From positions 2,827,616-2,891,615 of the forward strand of contig NC_043740.1 in assembly GCF_004337985.1 (NCBI RefSeq): a stretch of DNA of 64,000 nucleotides. The letters run 5' to 3'. The translations under genes were made by a program, and so were the position numbers. This DNA is from Pyricularia pennisetigena. Its lineage: Eukaryota > Ascomycota > Sordariomycetes > Magnaporthales > Pyriculariaceae. Shown here piece after piece: positions 34,560 through 47,164 of the stretch (positions are counted from its first letter, which is position 1; every line of letters begins with the position of its first letter). Under the pieces are notes generated by a model that saw only the letters and a program-made list of their open reading frames with translations, had not been told where the DNA came from and searched no databases.

Positions 34560-35768
34560 GCCCCGATGGTGCGACAAGTTTATGGTCGTCGAGTGCGGCA
34601 GCACCTCTCCTCACCACACATTCAGTATTTGCCAGGCCGTCGTTGCTGGGCGGTCGTTTCTAAAAAACTGTGCTTGTTCAGCACGCGACGAAGTGTTCCG
34701 TTTTCTCGTGGATATCGGAGCCTAAGGACCTGCTGGCGCCTCAACCTGCTGCTGTTTGTTATTTTTTTATTCCAAACGCTGAATCGCGGGGCTACTGTGA
34801 GCGTCCTAGTACAATGCGCCGGAAAGCAGGATCAGATCGAGTGGTCTCTCGTGGCGGATTTGATAAGGCGCGCATGCGCTCAGCCGGGCGTCGATAATAT
34901 CGATTACGTACAAAGATGTTGACTTGAAAGCCGGCGCAGTTGAGACGGTTTGGTTGGTGATTTTGGGGTTTCCGGTCGAATATTGCTGCTTGCTGTGGAA
35001 AAGAGTGTGGAGGCGCAAGTCAAAGTCTTAATATGCGCAATATGAGTGTCGTGGCAATCGTTGCCGGGTCAAGCCGACAAAAGGATGAAGGTTAGCAGTT
35101 GACTCGGGTCTTGGATGCCCCCTACTTCCCAAGGCCGGCTTGCCCTGAGTTCGTCAGCCTTGAACTGCTTCCCGGCAGACAAGAACTTGACTTGGAGGAT
35201 CAAGAGCAAATGTGCAAGCATGTACGGTGTACACAGGCTTATGAATCCGCCGTGCGACTGGCCACTGCCGAGAGACGGCAGACCTGCTGTATGCCCACTC
35301 GCTTTCAAAATGGTAGCCGTGGGAGGCTGGAGAATCTCCCCGCTGCGAAAAGCTATATGGGTGGGATGCGGCAGTTGCAGACGTCGCAACCTGCGTCAAA
35401 GCTCTGGTCGACTCGCGCGCCGGTAAAATTATGAGTGGATAATAAGCCGTCTTCTTAGCTTTGCTGCACTATCGCAACTGGGACTATCCTGGCCGGGAAG
35501 TAGTAACGATCGTCTCGCATGACAAGCGCAACTTGGGAATGGCCTGTTAGGGTTACTTGGAACGTCGAAAGCCTGAACCGGAATTTGGGGCATTCGATTC
35601 GTCCACTTCCGCCACCACTTCCCTACTTCCAGGCTCGGTCTCTGGCTCGTATACCGACGACCTCAGGTGACAAAAGGACTTCTGCTATATCGATGTCTAT
35701 GAGACGAGCCCTGGAAAATTAATGGAAGAACCGAAGCCAGGGTATCGATGAGAGTGACTTTTAAGAGG

Positions 35769-35770
<2 letters not shown>

Positions 35771-35807
<37 letters not shown>
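35771..35807. repeat. A37 homopolymer
   Basis: An uninterrupted run of 37 A in the gene-poor region. Confidence 0.95.
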
Positions 35808-35810
<3 letters not shown>

Positions 35811-38131
35811 CGTAGGGATCAGGTGAATGGCGTGGGTCCCAGTCACGTCTTATACAAGCGCGGACTAGATGCCAATATTAAGGAAAAGCTAGTAACAGCT
35901 GGGCGAGTGGGCATGGAGAAAAAATAAAATAAAAAATAAAGGCCTTGAAGCTCGGACGAATTTGCTTGTAACAAGAACCAAGGCCAACAAACCCGGTCCA
36001 GGTATTATCCAAGGGTCAACAAAGTATATCGGACAGTATGTAAAAGGAGGAATGGAAGGTGGGAAAGCCGGGAGTAGGTGAAGGCCAAGGCAATCTCTTG
36101 ATGCCAACACACACAGTCCAATAGAAGTGTAAAAGAAGGAGCAAGTCGGGAAGCACAAAGGAGCTATTAGCGGGTGTGGCTATGATATTGTGGGTAGTAC
36201 GGGAGCCGAGATCAACAAATGGAGGCTGAAGATCTATCGGGGGAGGGATATCCCTGGTCGGGAGGGCCTCACCTGGAGGGGACTCCCTTGAGATGATTCT
36301 TATTTTCTCTTTTTTTTTTTTTTTTATCCTTTCTTTTTTTGGAGAAGAAAGAGCTTTGGGAACAGGGCATGTCAAGCCCCACCGAATGAAGGGTTTCGTC
36401 ATTTTTGTCCCTTCTAAATCTGACACTGATTTGCCGGGTCTAGGAAATAGAATTGGGAAGGGGGCTTTTTTTTGGGGGTGTGGTTTGTTAAGTGGTGATG
36501 GGGTCCAGTTTGGAATTTGTTCATGGGAGTGGATGCTGCTTGTCACTACGTACCTTTGCTTCTTTCTTTAATTTTTTGTTGATTTTCATTGGCTTGCCGT
36601 TGGACTGTCCTGCAAGATGAGGCTGGGGATTTGGGGGACCGCCAGGAGCAAGGGTCGCACTCAGCCCAGAGAAAAGTAAAGTGGATGGCAGCTTGGTAGA
36701 ATGTATGGTGCACGACCGGGGCGACAAAGCCATGAAGATCGCGGTCCAATTGCCCAATAAAAGGTTAGGTTTTTTTGTCTCTTTGCGGTCACGCCCAAAG
36801 TAGTCGCGGACACAACCAAAAATTGACAGAAGGTCGAAAAAGTTGGAGCGGCCAAGGCAGGTGACGGACTCCTCTAGCGCGCCACTTAATTTTTTTTTTT
36901 TTTTTTCCCCTTCCCTTCTTCTTTCTTTGTCTCGTTTTAGGCACGGACGAAAAAGGCCGACCTTGACATGGGTTGTCTTGTCAGACCAATACCTTCGAGA
37001 AACACGCCGAGCGTCAAAGTCTCGCACATGTCAGAAGAACGGGAGGAGGTGGGAAGGGATTAGTAAGGAAGGTAGTCAAAGGGGACTCACGGTACTTGCC
37101 GATGCCTGATTTCTTTCTCGTACGGGTGTGTCGTGCATGCAACCCCGACGGCCGTGCAGAAAAGGTTGGATAGAGATAGGCTATATCGTAATTGTCATGC
37201 GCAGATGCACGAAAACAGGTTCTAGTTGCGAGGAAGGAACAACCCCTCAGGAACTGGGAATTAGAGGGCGCGGAACAGACGGACGCCAAAACCAGATGAA
37301 AGAAACTCTGGCCGGGGCACCTGGCCAAAGTACAATAAACTAACAGCAGTAGCAGAGTGAGGCGGACGCCTTGCTAAGGTCGTTGTGGGTTTGTCAACAC
37401 GACAGGATCAAGAAAGTTTGAAATTGCCAAAAGAATCCTGCCTGTAAGCGATGAAACTGTGCACACGAGACCAGGCCTGCTCTGCTTGCCTGCCTGCTTC
37501 CGTTACTGTCTCGTGGCACGGTGCATATTAAGCACGATGTGATGGGTGGTGTGGGTGTGGTGTTGGGCAGCGTTGAAATTGGGAGGGGTGTTTATTTCTT
37601 CTCTGGAGCAATCGGCCGAAACTCGCCGGCTACGATATGTTTGGAGCCCGCGTGCTATAGCTTCTTGTTCTTCTTCTTGGGCTGTTAATTTGTTTGTGAG
37701 GTGGTTGAAAGGCGCACCCTGTGTCTACATCGAGAGTAGTATTTAGTGTTAAATTGGTTTTCTGTTTTGGGCCTGTCTTGGGCGAAAGGGGGGACCGTTG
37801 AAGAAAAGAAGAAGAAAATGAATACTTGTTGCGACACTGCCCAAGCAGAACCCACCCCGAACCAAACGCGAGACGAAAGCTGCGCAAAATCAAAACGCCA
37901 TCAGAGATGGAAGGAGCTCCCAGCAACAAGTGACTGGGAATAGCCTGTCTTCAGTGGAAGAAATAAACCTTAAATCAGTTTAGAGCCTGGCAAAACGTGT
38001 CTGACTAACACGAATTCTCCCGCAACGAGTCAAGGGCTGTGCCAGATAACTAAGGTAACCTCCACTGCCTAACTATTTGCAGCTGAAGCAGAAACCCACT
38101 GACTGCCAGATCGCTCCAATCCAGACGCAGT

Positions 38132-38134
<3 letters not shown>

Positions 38135-38163
<29 letters not shown>
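38135..38163. repeat. T29 homopolymer
   Basis: An uninterrupted run of 29 T in the gene-poor region. Confidence 0.95.
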
Positions 38164-40236
38164 CTCTTACGAAGTATTTTTTTTTCTGTTGTCTAGTCCA
38201 TGGTCACTTACCACTAACAGTAAAACTCTTCTATACACCCCCGCAGCTTATGTTACCGCCTTTCGACAAAGTTAAGGGAACCTTGTCTAACTTCGCTGAT
38301 TTATCGCAATATTCGCTCTCGTCCAATCCGGCATGTACTCACTATTGGGATGATTTGACGTCGTCCAAGAGGTGTTGCATTAATTGTGCTCGGAATGTGA
38401 TGTTCGCCCGAACCGCAGTTATGGTTTTGATGGTAGGGTTGATATTTGCGGGCGGGAGCCACAATGCATTTGTCCATGGCAGGTATGCAGGATAGGGAAG
38501 CGTTGTCTTCCTTCGGTCTAACGGGACGGAAGCCCTCGTTTGTTGTTTAATGGATGCGAGCCAAACTTCCGCCCCTCCATGGTCCAAGGCCTGGTCAAGG
38601 CTGGGTTGCCCCCTCTCTCTTCGCTTGTGCACATACTCGGCCCGGTGCCGATGTTCGATTCAGTACAACATTTCCAGTGTTTCACTGTCAGCAGCCCCTG
38701 GTTCGAGAGAAGAAATGAAAATAGAGAGTTGAGAGAAGGAGGTGGAAAAAATAGAAAAATAGAATAAAAAAAGACTATAACAAATACACATATTAGACAG
38801 GGCGCAGAAAGTCAATGAAGGCAGGCAGGTTGCCTCATTCCCCGTTGATTCCCAAGACATGACTGAGGGATAAAGCGTGTAAAGAGAATGGGTAAGGTAG
38901 GTGAGGTAATAATAGTAAGATGGAGCGCCAGGCGGCCATGATGAGCACGGTCGATTGATCCCAGATCGAGCTGCCCCTGCTTGCAAGATCATGTGGAATT
39001 GATCTGGAATTCGCGAATCATGCCCATCTGAAGAAACAAGAAAAGGGGGAAGGGAACAACTGGAGAGAAAAATAACAGCAAAGGAACAGTAACCGATGGC
39101 CTAATCCGTATAGCTCCCCACTACTTTCATGGAAGAGCAAATAAGCCCATCAAGCTCAAGTATTACAAGGCAGAGAGCAACCAAGGCCAGCCCTCGCACG
39201 ACGACCAATTCCCTCCTTGACATTGACTCGATACTCGTTCCCTAATTTACCAACAATTTGAGCCCTGACTCGGGAACTAACTTGGCACGATGGGCATGTC
39301 AGTTTATTAATATAGTGTTGGCTGCACAACGATTGTCTGTTTATGCCATTTATCCAAGGTAGTATGCTTTTGAGACCTGATGAGAGACCCCCCCCCCCCA
39401 TGGCCGTCTCAGGGATGCGAGAGATGCGAACCGACTTGCCAACACGAGCAAAACTGATTGATCCTCACAGCGATAATCTGGCAATTACGGGTACGTGGCC
39501 TTAAGTAAATGCGTCCATTTGCTGAGGTGGTGGTGTGAGTTTGAACCCTGATCCCTACACCTCCCTCCAATTGCAACAACTCACGAGTGATGTCGTTGAA
39601 AAAAATATATGGGTGGAACCGACAAACCCCTGGTACCCAATTCCTGCATAAGCCGGGGGGTTGCAAGCAAGCCGAGCAGGGGTTGTTTGCTTCTGCTACA
39701 CGCCCCCTCCCCCCCGGTAAGGTGCCGGCACCTGAGTTAAGTGGTTCCTCGAATCGAGCGAGTATCGGCGAGGTCGGGCAAGGTGCCAAGCGGCGCTTGC
39801 TGCAAATTCGCAATTCTCTCGCGGAGAGGGGGGCCGCGGATTCCACTTACGAAGTACGCACGCCAGTCCGGTAACTGAACGAGCACTGTATTCGGAGCAA
39901 AATATTTTGGGGCACTCTTGATTTCACGCTTTGTGGAGCATGCTCCAGTTCGGGTCCGACCCTCAAGACTTGCTCCGGCATACAATTTCAGGCACATGAC
40001 CCGGGGGAGTACGCCTGTTTCGCGAAACACATTTAGGGAAACGCGCTTGCTAACAGGTACCACGTTGCGTATCGGGACCAGTTTTCTCATTTTACGTACA
40101 GAATATGCTGTCATGTGTTCACCATGGGTATTATATTATTGCTTATGCATATTCCGGGAGTTTTGCGAGGTATTAATTACCTCGTTACTCCGAGCCCGAG
40201 TGTGGGCTGAAAAGAAACATGCCCGGCCGGCAAGTC

Positions 40237-40238
<2 letters not shown>

Positions 40239-40270
<32 letters not shown>
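40239..40270. repeat. (TG)16 microsatellite
   Basis: A perfect dinucleotide repeat of 32 nt, a likely length-polymorphic site. Confidence 0.97.
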
Positions 40271-40271
<1 letters not shown>

Positions 40272-41074
40272 CTCGGTGCTGTGTAAGCGCACAGTCCACA
40301 CGCTTTCAGGCTGCAATTTGAAATTTACCCTTTCTGGATATGCGTATGACGCCACATTCTCCCGGTGGTTGCCACCATGGCGCAAAAGATACCTTACCTA
40401 TATCATCTACGATATAATGTCTTGCAAAGTATTGTAAGTCTGGAAAGCTGCTGTATTTGTAGTACTTGGTATGATTAATGATCGCCAGGAACATCCGCTC
40501 GGCTGACAGTAGATATAATGACCAAGAAAAATGATCAAGATAATAGGGGCAAAGAGGCAAGGAAGAAAAAAAAAAGCCTCAATTTGCGCTAAACTGCCAT
40601 CACACGGGTTGGTCCCTGCAATTAATAGGCACAATGGAAAGAAGGCGAACAGAATTTCGTCTTTCATCACTTGATATGAAAATTGGTGTAAGCTGTTCTG
40701 GTTCTGTCTTTCCTGAGTTGGGCTTTTTTCGTGTCACCAGCCCCGGCCCAACCGCGTTGTTGGATACTCCACCCTCTGCCCCGGAGCTGGCTCCAGCTCC
40801 CAATCGCTGATAAGATCAAGGGTCGGCGGCCTATCAAATTGACCGCAGCTAGAATATTAGCCTCGTGAGGACAAGCTTGCGAACGGCGAACGAGTACAAG
40901 AGTGCCGAGGAGAGCCGAGAAGGAGAACAAAAACAAAAACAGAAGATGACAAAAGCAATCAATCAAAGCTGAGAAACCGAAAGCGTTACTGTTTCTTGTA
41001 CGGAGCAGCACATTTGTGCACGTCCCTGGTTCACGCCGCAATTTAGCATATCTACCGTGCATGTACATTAGTTT

Positions 41075-41093
41075 AGGTACGTTAAACGTACCT
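41075..41093. repeat. Perfect 19-nt palindrome
   Basis: AGGTACGTT and AACGTACCT are perfect 9-bp arms around a single A. It looks like a symmetric protein-binding site, or two fused copies of the AGGTA word common between genes here. Confidence 0.8.
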
Positions 41094-44055
41094 GGAGCTA
41101 TCTACTATAAACAATTACCACGTCATGCCATCATTCCCTAAGTACCTGCTCAATCCCATTGTGCAAAAAGTTCGATTATACTGTAGCGGGTGCTATCCGA
41201 GATGCAAGGGACGGATAAATAAAGGGTACATACATTGTCATACCTCACACCTCGAAATGCAACCAATCCCGTATGACGATCAAATGATGATCCAGAACAA
41301 ATGCCGCGCAAGGTCAGCTCAGCCACACGAGGCCAAAGACTTGCCTAGGCCCATGGTACCGAAGTTGACATGATCGGTGCATAGCGAAACTGCTTACTTC
41401 TTTCAGCTGCGGTGTAATCGTGGGGGCCGGATCTACGATCCTGTCACTGCGTCACCGTCACTACAGCCTTATTTCGAACCTGCCCTGAACCCGGGTCATA
41501 CGGGTGCGTCGATCTCGAACAGGGGTGGAAAGGGCACGTCTCCTCATCCATCCCTTCGCTTTTCACCCTGTCCTCTCTTAATATAACATCCCGATATTTT
41601 TCCCCTTATGGCAACATAGGACCTGATAGGGCCTGTCCTTATAGCAAAGCGCACCATTCTACTGCCATCTTCCTCAGCTCGTGGTCATTATTTGCTGCGC
41701 ACTGCAACCCTCTCGTCCGATATTGGCTGGGATGCCGGTTCGCGCTTTGATGTTTCTGCCTTTGATCTGATGTTTCCTCACGAACCATTGTTTCTTGAGC
41801 AGAAGCACGTTCGCGCCGCCACCCCTCGTTTTTTTCCCAAGACGGAAACTCACCGGAACACACCTTTCCCACCTGGCCCATCCGAGTCTGGTTTGTTTAT
41901 GCGCTCCTACATCTGAATTCTGATGTGTGTGTCGTCTCTTCTTATTCTTTCTTTCTTTTTTTTTCTTTTTGTTTTCTTTAAATCTCCCCCCTTTTTTTTT
42001 CATCTCACCAAGCGCTTCCAGTGTCACACAATCTGCTTGTCCCGAACCCGCCACAGCCGTGCATGGTTCTGGACCGTGATTCTGCAGGTCTTCTCGCGTC
42101 TATTGCTTCATTTAAACGTCGAAACAAGTCATTCTCTGTCTTCAACCGAATGGCTATGTAAATTGCTTTCACGGAACTTTCCGCCCCGAAAACCGCACTG
42201 CTCTTTCCATTTCACAGAGGCATAAGCTTTGCGCAGGAAACTCCGTCTCGTGCCTTCCCTAACCCGATTGATGCAAATCATTACCCATTGCTTGACTTGC
42301 CCAAAATGGGAGGAACCAATGTTCCGTAGCCTCATTTTACACTTGCTGTTCGTACCTTATCGGACGTACAATCGGGCTTTGCGTGGTACTCGCTCGATTC
42401 TTCCAACATCCCCAAACTCGCCCGTTTGGATGGGATTGCCCCCGTCCGAATCCGACTGTTGGGATGGTTTTAGGACTGTGACATCTTTTCTCATTATGCA
42501 CCTCGTATATTCAGTCTAAGGCACGCGGTTACACAACTTGTGCATCTTGTGTACAAAAGTTCCCCTCGTCTGATAAAGCCGTTATTTCCTATGTTCAGGT
42601 CGCCACCTATGGTATGAGGTGACCAACCAAGCTTGCAGTGTCGAAATAGGTAAAGGAACTGTACCAAACCTTGTTGTTAAGGCCTAGAACTAATGAAGAG
42701 GTTCTCTTTTCCCGGCCACAGTGGACCGCCACAAAGCCCACGAATATCGACTTTGATACTATGAGTAATATCAACAAGCTTTATGTATTATGTGGCAAAT
42801 CTAAGTCTTTCAGAAGGCTCCCCGATGGTTTAATGAGTGTGGTAGTATTGAAACCCTCATAAACCCTTCGTTATCAGGTGATAGGTACATCATCTTGCTG
42901 GGCTTTGACCCTTTCAGTTGCCACAATGCACCGAGGAATGATGCACATACTGACTTTTACTACCTCGCCCTACGAAGTGGGCTTGGATGAGACGCTGACT
43001 ATTTGTTTGATATCTACATACTTACCTTGACTTTAGACCGTACTTCTTCAGCCTAGAGTGACGCAACACGAGCCACATCCACAACCCAAAACCAATGATC
43101 CGCCGTAAGAAGGCTTTTCAATTTCGTCAAGGTCCGTTCGAGATGCCTCAATCTTACTAGCAGTAACGAGGACGGCTTTGATGCGAGCAGAGACCTGAAA
43201 CAAGGGACAGCAATAACAGCCCTATATGCTGGCGGGATTCTTTCCTCCTTTTGGACAAGAATCCCACCCTTCGCCTCTTTCAATCGGTCCGCTCACAGTC
43301 TTGAGCAATGTTGAACTCATCGAGGCTGCATGCTGTTCGTGTCACCCATCCGATTCAACCATTCTCTGGAAACATCCGCTCGCCAAGGGTGCGTATCGGG
43401 CCGTGACTTTTTCTGGCGGCCACCGTAAACCCACGTGGCGTATGCAAGGAGACTCATGCATCATTTTCTTCTCATATTATACCAGAACGTACCTTTTGAC
43501 GAGGAAAAGAAAGAACAAGTCATTACTCATAGTGTCTTGTGGCTGGCAGGCGTCATAAAAGCTGACCAGATAGGTCTATGCTGCTGGTGGCTTCAAGTGG
43601 CTTTTGTTAAGCAAGCCCCCTTATGAACAATGCAGAATCAATGCACATGAAACATCACCAGCCGACGCGTGTGTTTGTGAAATCCACTTTCCATTGTCCC
43701 TGAACTGGAACTGGAGGATAGAATCAATGAATAACGCTCCGTATATATGCCACATTTATATGGTTGTACATGGGAATAATACATGGCAAGCATCTCGTCA
43801 CCATGCAAGCTTCGGACGCATGATTTCGCATCCGTTGCCTGAAAGGCACAGACACTTGCTCGGGGCAACTAGCACGTCGGTGGCTGAACCTGACCACTGT
43901 AGTAGCCTGTGATAGCTTTTCGAGAGCACAATACTGTAGCCGTGACGAGTGTCCAAACCCCCATGGGCGGCTCATCAAGGGACTCATTCAAGTTCTGTTT
44001 CCTCAACCGTCGTTGCCATCTTTCCCACCAACTGCCTCGCAGGAGTGCAGGTAGC

Positions 44056-45047
44056 TTAACGCTTAACCCAAGCGGGCATCTTCCTAGCCTTGACGTGACC
44101 AGGCTTCTTTCTCTCAACCATCCTCGGGTCACGAGTCACACAACCGGCTGCATAGAAGTATAGTTAGCAAGGAATAGAGAGTTGAAACTGACAAGTCGAG
44201 CGTCTTTACCTCTCCTCAAGGCAGGCTTGAGAGCTGGCTCGTGAGCCATCAAAGCCTTGGCGACCGCCAGCGTCATCGCCTCGGCCTGGCCAGTCGGACC
44301 GCCGCCCTCCACCAATGCCCAAACGTTGTACTTGTCCAGCCTCTGAGAAGCCCGTAGTGCCCAAATGGCGCTCTCGCGGTCGTGAACACGACCGAATGCC
44401 TCTGCCAAGCTCTTGCCATTGATAACAACCTCTCCTGAACCCTCAACAACCCAGGCACGAGCAACCGATGTCTTCCTCCTGCCGGTACCCAGCGCTCGGC
44501 CAAACTTGTCGATGGGAATGGTGCGGACGGCGTTTCCGTGTGCATTGATATCACGCTTGAACGGGTGTAGAGCTTGCACGACTTCTTCGCTCTTCAGGTC
44601 CGGGTGGATCTTGTGTAGGTGCTTCGCCATGGCGATACATTCACTGTAGTGGCTGGCGCGCACCGCCTCACCGCAAAATGCGCGGTAGTCCTGGAACTTT
44701 CGCCATGCCACGCGCGGGACCTTGTCGGGAGGCGCGTGAGGGACATGTTGGAAGCGGCGGTAGAGGTTCTGGATCTTGATGAAGTCGTCGTTGAACCTGG
44801 CTGAAAGGGTGAAATAGGACGGTGACACGGGTAGAGGCCGTGCATGCGTAATCATTGCTAAGTGTATTCCCTTGGCAGCTGCATCTGCTGGACTCATTGG
44901 CTCCGCCTGGGTCGATGATGCTCGGATAGTCGTTCGTGCCGGCGTGATACTGAGGGCCTGGAAGCGCTTTTCAAGAGACTGCCATTGTATCCTTCGTGGT
45001 CTAGTGCAGCCTTGTAAAAAGGCCAGGCCGGCCCGTGGGGTGGTCAT
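44056..45047 (-). CDS. MRPS9: Mitochondrial small-subunit ribosomal protein uS9m
   Basis: Component of the mitochondrial ribosome small subunit whose C-terminal tail reaches the P-site tRNA. Two exons: 45047-44210 and 44147-44056, with a 62-nt intron; 309 residues. The N-terminus ([20 protein letters not shown]) is basic and free of acidic residues, a likely mitochondrial presequence. A fungal mitochondrial extension follows, then the uS9 core from about 180: [29 protein letters not shown] and [19 protein letters not shown]. Splicing restores the family ending [20 protein letters not shown] through WVKR, the conserved basic tail. Unspliced reading would lose the tRNA-contacting end. Confidence 0.95.
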
Positions 45048-45556
45048 TTTGTGATCCAACTAGCAATGACCCTCAGGGCATCGCTGTGCAGAGTAGAGGT
45101 ATGGTGTGTCGGGTTTGCCGTCGTCGCAGTCAGTCTTCAATCCAAAGCGAGAATTGGAGCTTACAGCATGCATGTCGGCACTGGAGATTTTTTGAGCCAA
45201 GCTAGCTACACGTGACGCGACGGCTACTGGTCCAATCCGGGTGGAGCTTGAGAGAGAATGGTAGTAGATGCAGGGTAGGCACCCAGAAATATATGTATGC
45301 ACCTATGTAGCAAGCGAGACATTGGATGCTCCACTGAAAGTTTGGTTGCTGGACAACGGTTATGCCCCACAGAAGGTCCTCGTTCCCAAATTGAGCAGAG
45401 CAGACCCCTCGGAGAGGACCGAGCGCCCGCGACTGCCCCTCATCGATCCTGGACGCATATTTCAATTTTTCTTCGCCGCAGAAAAAAAAGCAAATCGTTA
45501 CTCTGTGACAACCACATTTTCTCAAGCCCACGTTTTGGTAGCACAAGATCGCAACC
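45048..45556. promoter_or_regulatory. Bidirectional promoter region, uS9m / eEF1B-gamma
   Basis: 509 bp between head-to-head translation genes. No coding exon was seen. Both genes probably need strong growth-linked expression; I could not identify factor sites. Confidence 0.5.
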
Positions 45557-47164
45557 ATGTCGTTCGGAAAGCTTTACACTTACGAGGTTCGTCTACTACC
45601 TGACAGCCAGCCACTAACGCCACTACTGAGCAGTTTGTGCTAACGTTTTGTTTAAACAGAAAAACCCGAGGTCGACTGCGATCCTCGCGGTTGCAAAGGC
45701 CAACGACACTCCCCTCGAGGTTGTCACCGTCGACCAGGAGAACAACATTCCTGCCGACTACACCAAATACAACAAGCTGGGCAAGGTCCCTACCTTTGTT
45801 GGTGCTGATGGCTACGTTCTCTACGAGTGCATTGCCATTGCTGTCTACGGTATGTCGATTTGATGCTAGTCTCGTCTTTGTCACGATGACTCAACCCCTC
45901 TTATCTGCGTTACTCCTACATGATGATCTAGACAATCATTTACAGTTATCCCTGGCTGAATAACTCTATGTGTTGACTTACTCTAACTTCTGATCTTTCT
46001 GTCCACCCTTTACATTTGCAATTTTTGAACAATGCCCGCGCTTGACACTGGAATGACAGTAGCTGACTTATTCACAGTGACCTCGCAGAATGAGAAGACC
46101 ACCCTCTTGGGCAAGACTAAGCAGGAGTAAGTAGTCAACCGTCTAGGACCTTCGTTGAGGACTCCGGGGACATCTGGCTAACCAGAACAAGCTATGCCTC
46201 TATCCTTAAGTGGATGTCTTTCTTCAACCAGGAGATCCTCCCCAACATGGGTGCCTGGTACCGCCCTCTCCTGGGCAAGGACCCGTACAACAAGAAGGCT
46301 GTTGAGGACGCTTCCAAGCGTGCTCTCAAGGCCATCTCTGTCGTCGAGGAGTACCTGAGGGACAACACCTTCCTCGTTGGCGAGCGCATCACCCTGGCCG
46401 ATCTGTTCTCCGTTGGCATCATCGCTCGCGGCTTCGAGTTCTTCTTTGACACCAAGTGGCGCCAGGAGTACCCCAACGTTACCAGGTGGTACACCACCGT
46501 CTACGACCAGCCCATCTACTCGGCTGTTGCTCCCAAGCTGGAGCTCCTCGAGACGCCTGCCCTGACCAACACTCCCCCCAAGAAGCCCGAGCAGCCCAAG
46601 AAGGAGGCCAAGCCCGCTGCTGCCCCCGCTGCTGCCGCCGCCGACGAGGAGGATGAGCCCAAGCCCCAGCCCAAGCCCAAGCACCCCTGTGACCTCCTGC
46701 CCAAGCCTTCCGTTCCTATTGATGAGTGGAAGCGTCAGTACTCCAACAACCCCGTCCCCCAGGCCATGGAGTGGTTCTGGAAGAACATGGACCTTACCAA
46801 GGACTACTCCATCTGGAAGGTCGAGTACAAGTACAACAACGAGCTGGGCGTTCCTTTCATGTCTTGCAACCTGATCGGCGGTTTCGAGCAGCGCCTTGAG
46901 GGCTCTCGTAAGCAGCTTATGGGCTCTGCCTCTGTCTACGGTGACGGCCACGGATCCTTCATCCAGGGTGCCTTTGTCATCCGTGGACAGGAGCACGAGC
47001 CCGTCTTCAACGTCGCCCCCGACTGGGAGTCTTACACCTTCACCAAGTTGGACCCCAACAACGAGGAGGACCGCAAGTTCGTCAGGGACGAGTGGGAGTG
47101 GGAGCGCACCGTCGTCAAGGATGGCAAAGAGTACCCCCACTACGACGGCAAGGTCTTCAAGTGA
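45557..47164 (+). CDS. CAM1: Translation elongation factor eEF1B gamma subunit
   Basis: Structural subunit of the eEF1B guanine-exchange complex that recharges eEF1A with GTP. Four exons: 45557-45586, 45660-45849, 46078-46126 and 46192-47164; 413 residues. The GST-like N-terminal half starts MSFGKLYTYEKNPRSTAIL and includes KVPTFVGADGYVLYECIAIA and FLVGERITLADLFSVGII. A Lys/Pro/Ala linker (KKPEQPKKEAKPAAAP) leads to the eEF1-gamma C-terminal domain (PIDEWKRQYSNN, AMEWFWKNMDLTKDYSIWK, GGFEQRLEGSRK, WERTVVKDGKEYP). Exon 4 has two possible acceptors 6 nt apart, both in frame (KQDYAS or KQETSYAS). Codons are strongly biased to C at third positions, as in highly expressed fungal genes. Confidence 0.96.

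Larger units (their letters stand above)
34560..44055. other. 9.5-kb region without a recognisable gene
   Basis: This stretch separates two minus-strand genes, while elsewhere the window averages a gene about every 2.3 kb. I find no conserved motif, no convincing multi-exon chain and no transposon ORF. It contains A37 (35771-35807), T29 (38135-38163), C12 (39388-39399), a (TG)16 microsatellite (40239-40270), a perfect palindrome (41075-41093) and C/T-rich leader-like tracts on the plus strand (36884-36935 and 41930-42000). Short open frames such as 38250-38495 are not persuasive. It may hold long regulatory DNA, a long leader of the gene at 34559, or non-coding transcripts. Confidence 0.5.

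Noticed and set aside
38250..38495. 81-codon frame with a hydrophobic segment in the desert
   Set aside because: No splice-supported extension, no family resemblance, and codon use unlike the real genes nearby.
39500..39640. Minus-strand GGTTCAAACTC resembling a tRNA B box, with a TTGCAATTGG A-box-like word upstream
   Set aside because: No cloverleaf pairing can be drawn around it; probably chance, though a tRNA-derived SINE remnant was considered.
46178..47140. 320-codon open frame antisense to eEF1B gamma
   Set aside because: Its sequence is a mirror of the strongly C-ending codons of the real gene; Leu/Val/Gly-rich with no domain pattern.
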